A stretch of DNA of 64,000 bases from CALMEC01 sp964531025 (GTDB lineage: Bacteria; Actinomycetota; Thermoleophilia; Miltoncostaeales; Miltoncostaeaceae). The notes under the pieces were generated by a model that saw nothing but the letters and a program-made list of their open reading frames with translations, was not told where the DNA came from and did not search any database. Positions within the stretch are counted from its first letter, which is position 1. Each line of letters starts with the position of its first letter. Positions 25,060 through 33,269 of the stretch are shown here, one piece after another. The position numbers and the translations under genes are program-made. Location of the stretch: contig CAZHDY010000001.1 of the NCBI GenBank assembly GCA_964531025.1, forward strand, positions 806,001 through 870,000. Reading direction: 5' to 3'.

Positions 25060-26525
25060 CGCCCTGGCGGACCCTGCGGGGTCGTCTGGCGCTTGCATCG
25101 CTGATCGGGCTACTGGTGGCGACGGCGGCCTTCACCGCCCTGGGGCTCCAGATGGTCCGCTCGCAGTCGTTCAAGCGCGAGGCGCGTGACCTCGAGTCCA
25201 AGGCACGTGCGATATCGACCCTGATCGGCGAGGAGTTCGCCGCCGGCATCGAATCCGATCAGGCGTCCTACGACCCGTCCGCCGAGAGGATCCGGACACT
25301 CGAGGCCATCGCCGGCAAGGACACGCGTCTCGTCTACATGGGACCGCGACCGAATCCCGCCGGGGGGACGGCCCTCGACCGCGGCGTCATCGACCAGGTC
25401 AGCCAGAGGATCCTGGAGCGCGACGGTATCCAGCGCTTCGAGTTCACCGACGACACAGGCGTACGTCGTATCGCCGCGGCGGCCCCGTTGCTCTTCGACG
25501 GCGACACCATCGGCGCAGTGATCCTGACCCGAGAGCGAGCAGCGCTCTTCTCGGTGTGGCAGGACGTGGCCACGCGTGTGGTGTGGGCCGCGCTCCTCGG
25601 GCTGGCGGTCGCCGCCGTGATCTCCTTCATCCTGACCTCACGCGCGCTGCGGCCTCTCCGCCGACTGCAGGACGCCGCGCGCGCCGTCGGTCGCGGCGAC
25701 CTGGAGACCCGTGTCGAGGACGGCGGCCCCGAGGAGCTGGCGGCGCTTTCGTCCACGTTCAACACCATGGTGGCGGAACTCCGCCAGCGCGACCGCGTGA
25801 ACCGGGAGTTCCTCATGCGCGTGACGCACGACCTGCGCACCCCCCTCACCGCCATCCGCGGCCACACCCAGGCCCTCACCGACGGTGTCGTGCCGCCGGA
25901 TCAGGTGAACCGCTCGTTGGCCGCGATCGACGACGAGTCCGAACGCCTGTCGCAGCTCGTGACGGACCTGCTGGACCTGGGAAAGCTGGAGGCCCGCCGG
26001 TTCGAGATCGAATTGGACGACGTCGACACGGACGACCTGATCGACCGCGCCTTCCAGGCGCACGAGGGCGAGGCCACGCGGAGAGGAATCGCGTACCACC
26101 TCGACATGGTGCCGCTTCCGTCGGTGGTGAGCGACGCACCCCGCATACGGCGCGTCATCGCGAACCTCATCGAGAACGCCCTGAAGTGGACGCCGGAGTC
26201 CGGGACGGTCACACTGCGTGCCCTTCCGCGTGCCGACGACGTCGAGGTCACCGTGGAGGACACCGGCCCCGGCGTTCCCCCGGACGGACGAGAGGCGGTG
26301 TTCGATCCGTTCTGGTCACGGACCACACCGGACGGACACAGCGGAAGCGGACTGGGTCTGGCCATCTCGCGACAACTGGCCCGCGCGCTGGGAGGAGATC
26401 TCGTCCTGGACGACGGTTACGAGGACGGCGCGCGCTTCGTCCTGACCCTGCCGATCCGGCACAGCGAAGAGACCGGACCACCGAGCGCGATCCACCTGGA
26501 CCGTGCGCTCAGCCCGGACGACTGA
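25056..26525 (+). CDS. Membrane sensor histidine kinase (HAMP)
   Basis: Partner of the response regulator upstream. Of its 489 residues, TM1 is at about 12-34, an extracytoplasmic sensor at 35-165, and TM2 at about 170-192. A HAMP domain (SRALRPLRRLQDAARAVGRGDLETRVEDGG...) follows, then the HisKA box REFLMRVTHDLRTPLTAIRG. The ATPase domain shows NLIENALKWTPESG (N), VEDTGPGVP (G1) and SGSGLGLAISRQLARALGG (G2). The signal is unknown. A hairpin ends the operon. Confidence 0.95.
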   Translation: MTPWRTLRGRLALASLIGLLVATAAFTALGLQMVRSQSFKREARDLESKARAISTLIGEEFAAGIESDQASYDPSAERIRTLEAIAGKDTRLVYMGPRPNPAGGTALDRGVIDQVSQRILERDGIQRFEFTDDTGVRRIAAAAPLLFDGDTIGAVILTRERAALFSVWQDVATRVVWAALLGLAVAAVISFILTSRALRPLRRLQDAARAVGRGDLETRVEDGGPEELAALSSTFNTMVAELRQRDRVNREFLMRVTHDLRTPLTAIRGHTQALTDGVVPPDQVNRSLAAIDDESERLSQLVTDLLDLGKLEARRFEIELDDVDTDDLIDRAFQAHEGEATRRGIAYHLDMVPLPSVVSDAPRIRRVIANLIENALKWTPESGTVTLRALPRADDVEVTVEDTGPGVPPDGREAVFDPFWSRTTPDGHSGSGLGLAISRQLARALGGDLVLDDGYEDGARFVLTLPIRHSEETGPPSAIHLDRALSPDD

Positions 26526-26555
26526 CACGCGGATCGGCCCTCCTCGAAATGCACG

Positions 26556-26582
26556 CGGGGTGGGAGACCACGCCCCCACCCC
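26556..26582 (+). terminator. Terminator between convergent genes
   Basis: GGGGTGGG and CCCACCCC pair across a 10-base loop, 30 bases after the kinase stop codon and 27 before the glnK stop. It may serve both strands. Confidence 0.55.
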
Positions 26583-26608
26583 ACTGGTACCGCTCCGGAT
26601 GAACGGGT

Positions 26609-26968
26609 CTACTCCTCGCCCTCGTGGGTGTCGAGGACCGACGGGCCCCGCTCACCGGTGCGGACGCGAATCGCCTCCTCCACGTTGTAGAGGAAGATCT
26701 TCCCGTCACCGGGTTCGCCGGTGTGGGCGTACTTCATGATGGTGTCGATCGTGCGATCGACGTCCTCGTCGTTGACCACGATCTCCAGCTTCAGCTTGGG
26801 CCGGAGGAAGATGGTCGACTTCGCGCCACGGTACGTCTCGGTGTACCCCTTCTGACGACCCGATCCCTTGACCTCGCTCAGGGACATCGAGGGGATGCCC
26901 ATCGAGTCGAGCTGGTTTCGGATCTCGTCGAAGGCTTCGTGTCGGATGAACGCTTCGATCTTCTTCAT
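26609..26968 (-). CDS. glnK: P-II nitrogen regulatory protein (GlnK/GlnB type) lacking Tyr51
   Basis: P-II senses ATP/ADP and 2-oxoglutarate and gates AmtB. The 119-residue protein keeps Gln39 and the basic residues of the GSGRQKGYTETYRG stretch, Lys58 (PKLKLEIVV) and the C-terminal GKIFLYNVEEAIRVRTGE. At the tip of the T-loop the usual EY (residues 50-51) is replaced by KS, so the tyrosine that is uridylylated or adenylylated in relatives is absent. Ser51 and Thr52 stand there instead. It overlaps amtB by four bases and follows it on the minus strand, the standard amtB-glnK order. The tail after residue 108 is acidic. Confidence 0.92.
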   Translation of the reverse strand: MKKIEAFIRHEAFDEIRNQLDSMGIPSMSLSEVKGSGRQKGYTETYRGAKSTIFLRPKLKLEIVVNDEDVDRTIDTIMKYAHTGEPGDGKIFLYNVEEAIRVRTGERGPSVLDTHEGEE

Positions 26969-28440
26969 GAGCTGGCCTCCGACGGAGCTGTGGACACCGG
27001 GCGCGGCGCGGTGGCCTGAGCGGCGAAGCCCGCTCCCGGCAGGGCGACCGGCTCGGCGCCGGGCACATCGATGAAGCGCTCAGGGTAACCGAACATGCCG
27101 TGCTCGGAGATGTCCTGACCGGCGATCTCCTGCTCCTCGCTGATCCGGAGGCCCACCGTCTTCTTGATCCCGTAGAAGAGGAGGAAGCACAGGGTCAGGG
27201 TGAAGGCCACGGTGACGGCCACCCCGTAGAACTGCACCCACAGCTGAGAGGCACTGCCGCCCATGAAGAGGCCGGCACTCGTACCGAGGCCCAGATCCAC
27301 CGTGCGGTCCGCCGTGGCGAAGAGCCCGATGGCCAGCGTGCCCCAAACGCCCGCGAGACCGTGGACGGGAAGACAGCCGATCGGGTCGTCGATCTTGAGC
27401 CGGTCGACCAGCAGGACCAGCGGCGGAACGAGGAGCCCGGCCACGAGCCCGATGACGACGGCCGCCCAGGGATCCACGAAGGCGCACGGTGCCGTCACGG
27501 CGACCAGGCCTGCGATCGCGCCGTTGGCGATCTGCGAGACGTCCAGCGTCTTGAAGAGCAGCCGGGCCGCGACCGTCGCGCCGATGACGCCGGCAGATGC
27601 GGCGAGGTTCGTGTTGACCGCGACGTCCGCGAAGTTGACGCCGACGGCGTTCAGTGCCGATCCGGGGTTGAAGCCCATCCAGCCGACCCACAGGATGATC
27701 ACGCCGAGCACGGCGAGCGGGATGGAGTGCCCCGGGATGGGCACCGCCTTTCCCTTGAAGAACTTGCCGATGCGCGGGCCGAGCATGATGGTGCCGGCCA
27801 GCGCGGCGAGCGCGCCCTGCAGGTGGACGATGGACGATCCGGCGAAGTCGAGGAATCCGTCCTCGGCCAGCCATCCGCCGCCCCATGTCCAGTGGGCGAC
27901 GATCGGGTAGATGAGCCCGGCGTACACGACGCCGAAGATGATGTAGGCCGAGAACTTGGTGCGGTCGAGCATCGCTCCGAACACGATCGCGAGTGACACC
28001 GCGACGAAGACGGCCTGGAAAAAGAACTGCGCGTGTACCGGCGTGTCGCTGATGCTCGCGATGGCCGTGAACGTGCCGAGCGGATCACTGACGTCGAGGA
28101 ACCAGCCCTCGTGACCCATGAAGCCGTTGCCGTTCCCGAACGCGAGGGCGAATCCGAACGCCCAGAACATCAGGAACGAGATCGCCAGGTTGATCACGAT
28201 CTTTCCGGCGACCGCTCCCGCGTTCTTCATGCGCGAGAGACCGATCTCCAGCATCGCGAATCCCGCCTGCATGAACAGGACGAGGACCGCCGCGAAGAAG
28301 ACGAGCAGCTGATTGATCGAGATCGCCTGCGTGGCGAGCTGTTCGGTGGGCGAGGCGTCCTGGGCGAACGCCATCGCCGGCACAGCGAGGAATGCGGTCA
28401 ATGCCGCGAGCCCCGAAAGGCCCGAAAGCCGTATTCGCAA
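26965..28440 (-). CDS. amtB: AmtB ammonium transporter
   Basis: AmtB conducts ammonium across the membrane and is closed by P-II. The 491-residue protein has a signal-like first helix (GLAALTAFLAVPAMAFAQ) and the 11 membrane helices of the Amt family. It shows VLFMQAGFAMLEIGLSRMKN, FQAVFVAVSLAIVFGAMLDR, GSSIVHLQGALAALAGTIML (pore His), GWMGFNPGSALN and CLPVHGLAGVWGTLAIGLFA (second pore His). I choose TTG 28440, preceded by AGGAG at good distance; the in-frame extension to 28482 would run through a leader hairpin. Confidence 0.95.
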   Translation of the reverse strand: MRIRLSGLSGLAALTAFLAVPAMAFAQDASPTEQLATQAISINQLLVFFAAVLVLFMQAGFAMLEIGLSRMKNAGAVAGKIVINLAISFLMFWAFGFALAFGNGNGFMGHEGWFLDVSDPLGTFTAIASISDTPVHAQFFFQAVFVAVSLAIVFGAMLDRTKFSAYIIFGVVYAGLIYPIVAHWTWGGGWLAEDGFLDFAGSSIVHLQGALAALAGTIMLGPRIGKFFKGKAVPIPGHSIPLAVLGVIILWVGWMGFNPGSALNAVGVNFADVAVNTNLAASAGVIGATVAARLLFKTLDVSQIANGAIAGLVAVTAPCAFVDPWAAVVIGLVAGLLVPPLVLLVDRLKIDDPIGCLPVHGLAGVWGTLAIGLFATADRTVDLGLGTSAGLFMGGSASQLWVQFYGVAVTVAFTLTLCFLLFYGIKKTVGLRISEEQEIAGQDISEHGMFGYPERFIDVPGAEPVALPGAGFAAQATAPRPVSTAPSEASS

Positions 28441-28459
28441 GGTGGTGCTCCTATTCAGC

Positions 28460-28509
28460 GGTGGCCTCCTGGGTTCGGCCACCTGACGAGGAGGAATCCT
28501 CGTCAGGTG
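28460..28509 (-). promoter_or_regulatory. amtB leader with two overlapping, mutually exclusive hairpins
   Basis: In the RNA reading order, hairpin 1 (28509-28480) is a perfect 13-bp stem with a four-base loop, starting CACCTGACGAGGA. Hairpin 2 (28483-28460) is GGTGGCC-N10-GGCCACC. They share four bases, so both cannot form fully at once. Hairpin 2 ends just before the AGGAG of amtB. This could be an attenuator or RNA switch; I match it to no known class. Confidence 0.45.
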
Positions 28510-28654
28510 AGGGGAGCGGCACCTTGGCCCGGTGGAGCAACTGGTGCGGCCGCGATGTGGGACATCGGGCCCAAGGGGTGTGGCCCGGCCTGTCGTTCAC
28601 GATGGCAGCCGGCCCGAGGTACGGTTCTTTCGGGGTGGACAGCGCGCAAAATGA

Positions 28655-28682
28655 CGGAGGGCCCCGTTAACGGGGCCCTCCG
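28655..28682 (-). terminator. Perfect palindrome terminating the minor-pilin operon
   Basis: CGGAGGGCCCCGTT is followed directly by its reverse complement (28 bp, GTTAAC at the centre), 38 bases after the stop of the last pilus gene on the minus strand. The 140 bases between it and the amtB leader show nothing recognisable. Confidence 0.7.
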
Positions 28683-28720
28683 CGGGTGGATGCGGCCAGC
28701 GATCGCCGCCAGGTGTCGGG

Positions 28721-30466
28721 CTAGCTGCCGGCCTTGGTCTCCATCCAAGAAGTGGCCTGCCACGAGGACTTCACCGGGTCGAGGAAGTGCGGCGGTGACT
28801 GGTATGACAGACGCTTGTCGTATGTGTAGGCCTTCACGTAGCCGGACCTCTTGGTCGACCCGTCCGAGTACGAGGTCGTGAGCGCGACAATGCCTCGATA
28901 GTTCTGTGCGATACCGCCCTCAACCGTGAGCGTGCCCATATCCGCGCCCTGTCGATGCTCGGGCACGCGGAACGAGTGGTTCAGGGCGAGGATGGCCGCG
29001 TTTATCTTGAGATTCGTGAGCGCATTGATGTTGCTGCAGGCGTAGTTGGCGATTCCACCGTTTGATGCATTGCTGTTGACGATGAAGAGATTGTCCGTCG
29101 CCGAAGCGCGACGCTGCTTCCCCTTGCTGTCCTTGCCGCAATCGATCGGGTGGTAGGTCTGAACGAAGTTGTTCGCGATCAGTCCCAGCATGTCGGTGGC
29201 GTTCACGCTCGCCGGCGGGGTGTTGTAGACCGTGTTCCCGATGATGTTGATGTCGCGGGCCGAACCGACGGTGAGCCGTCCCTTGAGCGTGCCCTGGATG
29301 AAGACATCGCCCTTTTCGCAGTTGTAATACGGCTGGTTGTAGTCGGCCGCATTCGTGGAGGCACTCGGCGGCAGGTTCGCCATCGAGCACACCGAGGTGG
29401 CGTACGGCCCGGACGTCGGCTTGGCCTGGACGTAGAGCACGCCGTTGGCCGGGAGAACGAGGTTGGTGGCGTTGACGCCGGTCGCCGCGTCTACCGTCCC
29501 ACAGCCACTGTTGACCTTCTTGGTGGAGTTCGGACTGACCACGTCCATCCTCCCGTTCGACTTGAGCGTGATCTTCGTCGGTCCTGTGTAGACGCAGCCG
29601 CCGTCCTCTGCGATCTCGAAGAGCTTCGCGTTCGACGAGGGAAGGTCGAGCCGTTTCGCGTAGATCGGGTTACCGTTCAGACCGCCCTGGTCCGCGGGGA
29701 ACGTCGGCACACCGTTGCCGTTGATGTTGCGCCACTTACGCGTGGGAACCGGCGTTTCCTTCGCTGTGTCCCAGCTGCTGGTGGTCCGCCCGTTGAAGGT
29801 GACCACACCATTGACACCGATGGAGTCGTTCGTGTGGAGCGGTCCGTTGATGACGTCACCGCCTCCGAACCCGATCTTGGTGCAATACGTATCGCGATCG
29901 TATCCCGACACCGGCGGGTCGAACCAGTGTGTACACACCTGGGCGGCGACGGTGTCGTTCTCGTAGAGCACAGGGTCTTGCTGCTCGTACTCCGTGAAGT
30001 ACATGTAGTCCATGAATCCACGCCGCGCCAAACTCGCTCGCATCCTCCGCTCGACGTTGCCGACCTTGCCCGTAACCTCCAAGACGATGCGCGCACCCGT
30101 CGTGGGATTGGGGGGCGACAGCACCCGGTACTTGAACTGGGGCGTAATGCTGTCGCCAGGCTTTGCGCCTGGAACCTCGACGAATGTGGTCAGTGCCGGA
30201 TTGTCGCTGGGAACGGGGGTGTCGTACCCGTAGTGCCAGTACTCGGGATCCTTGTTGAGACGATAGATGTAGTCATCGACGCCGGCTTGTGCGGCTCCGA
30301 GCGCCGCGTTCCAGTCGGTGTGCCGTTTGGCGAGCGGCTCAGAACCCATCGCGTAGGTCAGAAGGCCGATCGTCAGGAGGATCCCGACGATACCCAACAG
30401 GAGCGCTGAGAGAAGCGCGATGCCGGACTCATTCGAGCGATTGGATGGAATGGGTTGCATGGACAT
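28721..30466 (-). CDS. PilX-like pilus assembly protein
   Basis: A 581-residue protein, last of a type IV pilus operon. The N-terminus SNESGIALLSALLLGIVGILLTIGLLTYAMG has a prepilin-like Gly followed by a hydrophobic helix but no Glu at +5, as in PilX/GspK-type minor pilins. The large remainder has beta-rich stretches (GDVINGPLHTNDSIGVNGVVTF, KGDVFIQGTLKGRLTVGSARDINIIGNTVY) that look like a stacked beta-helix, with eight or so cysteines (e.g. VCTHWF, TYCTKIG, GGCVYTG) suggesting disulfides. Probably extracellular. Confidence 0.75.
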   Translation of the reverse strand: MSMQPIPSNRSNESGIALLSALLLGIVGILLTIGLLTYAMGSEPLAKRHTDWNAALGAAQAGVDDYIYRLNKDPEYWHYGYDTPVPSDNPALTTFVEVPGAKPGDSITPQFKYRVLSPPNPTTGARIVLEVTGKVGNVERRMRASLARRGFMDYMYFTEYEQQDPVLYENDTVAAQVCTHWFDPPVSGYDRDTYCTKIGFGGGDVINGPLHTNDSIGVNGVVTFNGRTTSSWDTAKETPVPTRKWRNINGNGVPTFPADQGGLNGNPIYAKRLDLPSSNAKLFEIAEDGGCVYTGPTKITLKSNGRMDVVSPNSTKKVNSGCGTVDAATGVNATNLVLPANGVLYVQAKPTSGPYATSVCSMANLPPSASTNAADYNQPYYNCEKGDVFIQGTLKGRLTVGSARDINIIGNTVYNTPPASVNATDMLGLIANNFVQTYHPIDCGKDSKGKQRRASATDNLFIVNSNASNGGIANYACSNINALTNLKINAAILALNHSFRVPEHRQGADMGTLTVEGGIAQNYRGIVALTTSYSDGSTKRSGYVKAYTYDKRLSYQSPPHFLDPVKSSWQATSWMETKAGS

Positions 30467-30481
30467 GCCTCTCCGAAATGG

Positions 30482-31219
30482 CTACGTCAGGTTGTTGAGG
30501 ATGACGGTGGTCTCGACGTGAGAGGGCTTCACGGAGCGGCCCGTGGACTTCCTCACCTCGAGCGAGATCTTGATGCTGCGGACGGCACGCTGATCAGCCG
30601 CCGACAGGCTGCCGTTGGTCGGGGGAGTGAGCACGTTCCCAGCACCGTCGTAATAGGTGAACAGGGGCTGGGAGGATGTGTTCGCCACGTACTGACCGAC
30701 GAGGCGAAGAGCGGTGAAGCCCGTGGGGAGAGAGGAATTACAGGCAGGCGTCGATGCGTAGGTCGGCGCGGTCGCGGATGCGTTACCGGTGTTCGTCGCA
30801 ACCCACGTGTACTCGCGGAGGATCGGAGCCTTGGGATCCGCTGGGTCGACAAGCAGATCGACGATGTCCGGCCATCCACGGTCGGCGTTCGAGACCGCGG
30901 TAGGCGGTGAGACGAAACTCAGGTTGGCGTAGAACGAGACACGGTCTCTCCTTGCGCACAGAAACGGCGATGGATCCGGCTGCGCCGTGGTAGGAGCGAG
31001 CTTCGTCGCGCTGCGCACGTCCCGAGACAGGGCGGCGATCAGCTTCTGTGCCTCGCCCTGATTCTCGAAGCGGTTGTCCATGACATCCGAGGTCTTCTGT
31101 GTCATGAGGAAGGCCGACGTGATGACAGCCATGGCGATGAGGAAGATCGCGACCACGGTGATCATCTCGACGAGGGACTGTCCTTCCTGAGATGTCCGGC
31201 GACGAAAGGCATTCATCAT
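30482..31219 (-). CDS. Type IV minor pilin, PilW-like
   Basis: A 245-residue prepilin. RRRTSQEGQSLVEMITVVAIFLIAMAVITSAF is a class III signal: cleavage after the Gly, Glu at +5, then a hydrophobic helix. The C-terminal globular part has two cysteines that could form a pilin disulfide (FLCARR, PACNSS). The ATG at 31219 overlaps the previous stop by four bases. A 15-base gap leads to the PilX-like gene. Confidence 0.8.
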   Translation of the reverse strand: MMNAFRRRTSQEGQSLVEMITVVAIFLIAMAVITSAFLMTQKTSDVMDNRFENQGEAQKLIAALSRDVRSATKLAPTTAQPDPSPFLCARRDRVSFYANLSFVSPPTAVSNADRGWPDIVDLLVDPADPKAPILREYTWVATNTGNASATAPTYASTPACNSSLPTGFTALRLVGQYVANTSSQPLFTYYDGAGNVLTPPTNGSLSAADQRAVRSIKISLEVRKSTGRSVKPSHVETTVILNNLT

Positions 31220-32559
31220 GTGGTCACCACCGTCACAAGCTGCGAGGGATTCGAATTCTGTGGCGTGACCTGAATCGTCGGCCACCCGCCGGAGGCGGTT
31301 CGGCTATTGGCGCGGACCTGCCACGTGCCGTAGGGGATGGCGACGCTAATCCGTCCGGTCGCGTCGGTCACACCGCCAAAAGTGACATTGGGAGGAGTGC
31401 ACGACGTATCTGGGCCGGCGTAGTAGAGCGTTATGGCCTGGCCGACGCGCAGGGTGCCGTTGGACCGCCTGACGAGCACATTGAGGGTAGGGACCGAGAG
31501 CGCAGTGGCCGAGGTCCCGCCAGGGGTTACGGGGATCAGAGGCGCGCGGAGGGAAGGATCCGTTGGCTCATCAAGATACGCATCTGGATCCGACTCCTTA
31601 CACCATCCCGGCCAAGCAGAGTAGCCATCGGAGAACGGGAACACCGTGGGCAACGTTCGTGCTGTGCTCGTACCCGTCCCTGTCTCGAACCGGAGGCCGC
31701 CTGGCTGGATCAAGCTGTTGGACAGCGTGATCGGAATCAACTGGTTCGGCATGTAGGCGGTCGCGGTCGGGGTGATCGTGGCAGTGATCGTGGACGCACG
31801 CTCGTAGATGAACGGGGGGATAGACGTGACGGCGCCTGTCGTGACCAACGTGGCGGCCGATTCGGGTTGGGTGACGCCTCGGATGTCCACGTAGCCGGCC
31901 TTGGAAATCCTCAGCCGGTAGGTGGTGCCGCTGTCCAAAAAGGGGAAGAAGGCACAGCCCTGAGCAGTGGTGGACTGGGTTTCGGCGACGGTCGATCCGG
32001 TCGCCCCCTGGAGAAGTTGCACCGTCACTCCAGACTGTGGGTTGCCTTCGTTGTCCGTCACCTGCGTCGCGACGGCGCCTGTCGCAGTGTTGAACTGGCC
32101 GACCGGAGGTGCGACAAGAGTCGAGTTGGTCACCGGTTTCACGGCACCCATGTTCGGCCAGCTGACTGCGATATCGACGCGGAGGTACGCCACGTTCGCG
32201 GCATCCGTTCCTGATCCGCAATTCGTAAACGTGCCGTTGCCAGGAACCCAGTCGATCGTCCTTTTCGCCGTGTACTGAACGCCGTTCACCATCGTCTTCG
32301 GCCCCTCGATGGTTTCGGTACCGCGCTTGGCCAGCAATTCGTCGAAGTCGGTTGCCCCGATTGCCCGTACCTCGTCCATAAGCGTCGCGGCGAGGTTTGA
32401 GGACACCATCCGGTTGGTGTCGCTGCGGTTGGATCGCATCGCCGTGGTGAGTGCCATGGCAATGGCGGTCATGAAGACCGAGATCACGACGAGTGCGAGC
32501 ATGAGCTCGACGATCGTGAAACCGGACTGACTTCGCTTGCGTGCGATTCGCTCAGACAC
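31216..32559 (-). CDS. Type IV minor pilin, PilV-like, with Ig/carboxypeptidase-like repeats
   Basis: A 447-residue prepilin, large for the class. KRSQSGFTIVELMLALVVISVFMTAI is a textbook prepilin signal (G/FTIVE). After the pilin-like part (to about 150), two domains resemble carboxypeptidase-regulatory or bacterial Ig folds: TQVTDNEGNPQSGVTVQLLQG...TTYRLRISKAGYVDIRGV, and a C-terminal VGQAITLYYAGP...GGVTDATGRISVAIPYGTWQVRANS. These could act in adhesion. GTG 32559 follows GGAAGGACC. Confidence 0.8.
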   Translation of the reverse strand: MSERIARKRSQSGFTIVELMLALVVISVFMTAIAMALTTAMRSNRSDTNRMVSSNLAATLMDEVRAIGATDFDELLAKRGTETIEGPKTMVNGVQYTAKRTIDWVPGNGTFTNCGSGTDAANVAYLRVDIAVSWPNMGAVKPVTNSTLVAPPVGQFNTATGAVATQVTDNEGNPQSGVTVQLLQGATGSTVAETQSTTAQGCAFFPFLDSGTTYRLRISKAGYVDIRGVTQPESAATLVTTGAVTSIPPFIYERASTITATITPTATAYMPNQLIPITLSNSLIQPGGLRFETGTGTSTARTLPTVFPFSDGYSAWPGWCKESDPDAYLDEPTDPSLRAPLIPVTPGGTSATALSVPTLNVLVRRSNGTLRVGQAITLYYAGPDTSCTPPNVTFGGVTDATGRISVAIPYGTWQVRANSRTASGGWPTIQVTPQNSNPSQLVTVVTT

Positions 32560-32704
32560 GATCGGTCCTTCCCGGGGCGGCGACGCCGATGGGCGTCCGC
32601 GCGGAAGGGTTCACGGCGCGGCCACGACGGAAGGCCGTGGCGATCCGAGGCTGCGCGACGTCGAAGTCGCCGCCTCGTTGAATTCTCGAGCGGGTGACCG
32701 TCAT
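32552..32704 (-). CDS. Possible 50-aa leader gene of the pilin operon
   Basis: An ATG at 32704 with GGTAGG upstream opens a 50-codon basic peptide that ends overlapping the PilV-like start by eight bases. It begins about 18 bases after the transcription start predicted from the promoter at 32729-32757, so it would be the first translated frame of the operon. About four fifths of its codons end in G or C. It has no recognisable domain. It may be a coupling ORF or a real small protein. Confidence 0.4.
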   Translation of the reverse strand: MTVTRSRIQRGGDFDVAQPRIATAFRRGRAVNPSARTPIGVAAPGRTDRV

Positions 32705-32728
32705 GTACCTACCGTCCTTGGCAGTTCC

Positions 32729-32757
32729 ATCTAACGACCCGTATCCGTACGGGTCAA
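32729..32757 (-). promoter_or_regulatory. Promoter of the minor-pilin operon with an inverted repeat in the spacer
   Basis: Minus strand: TTGACC (32757-32752), 17 bases, TTAGAT (32734-32729). The spacer and -35 hold the inverted repeat GACCCGTA-N4-TACGGGTC, a likely operator. The stretch GACCCGTACGGA also occurs at 2979-2990 between the tandem hairpins and secG. The surrounding 32760-32990 shows no gene. Confidence 0.65.
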
Positions 32758-32990
32758 ATCTTCGAAAGACTGTAACACCAATATGTCCTCGGGGGAAGAG
32801 TTGACCGATTCGACTACGGGAACGGAGTCGACCTCGCGGCATCGTCGGACCTTCGCCCAGCCGCGCGGACAGCACCGCACCACCGTTATCGGAATCTGCG
32901 CCACAAACCATTACCCCTGCGGTGCGGTTGCACAGCACGCGCGCATTGATCGGATCCCCAGCAAGCGGCGGGACGGTAGGCTTTTGCTCC

Positions 32991-33260
32991 ATGGATCAGG
33001 AACCCGCCACGTTCGCCTCGATCGACCGCATGCTGGACGAACTGATGGTCAAGCATTTCGAGATGGCCGACATGATCGGCAAGTACCGCGATCGCCTGGC
33101 CGACCTGGAGGAGCAGCGCATCCCGGATCCGGACGAGATCAACATGATGCGCCACCTGCCCGGGGCCCGCTACCACGTCGCCACGACCTACGTACGCGAA
33201 CTCTGGCTGAAGACCCAGGTCGAGATCAAGCGCCTCTTCCCGGACGAGCCCGCCGACTGA
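32991..33260 (+). CDS. Small helical protein, unknown
   Basis: An 89-residue, highly charged helical protein (FASIDRMLDELMVKHFEMADMIGKYRDRLADLEEQRIPDPDEINMMRHLPGARYHVATTYVRELWLKTQVEIKRL). The helix pattern with MADMIGKYR resembles the core of AroQ chorismate mutases, but the catalytic set is not convincing, so I leave it unnamed. TAGGCT (32977-32982) stands 8 bases before the ATG without a ribosome binding site, suggesting a leaderless mRNA. Confidence 0.6.
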   Translation: MDQEPATFASIDRMLDELMVKHFEMADMIGKYRDRLADLEEQRIPDPDEINMMRHLPGARYHVATTYVRELWLKTQVEIKRLFPDEPAD

Positions 33261-33269
33261 GACGCTCCT

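Noticed and set aside
32991..33260. Chorismate mutase (AroQ) at 32991-33260
   Set aside because: The helix pattern is suggestive but the set of catalytic Arg/Lys/Glu residues does not fall into place.
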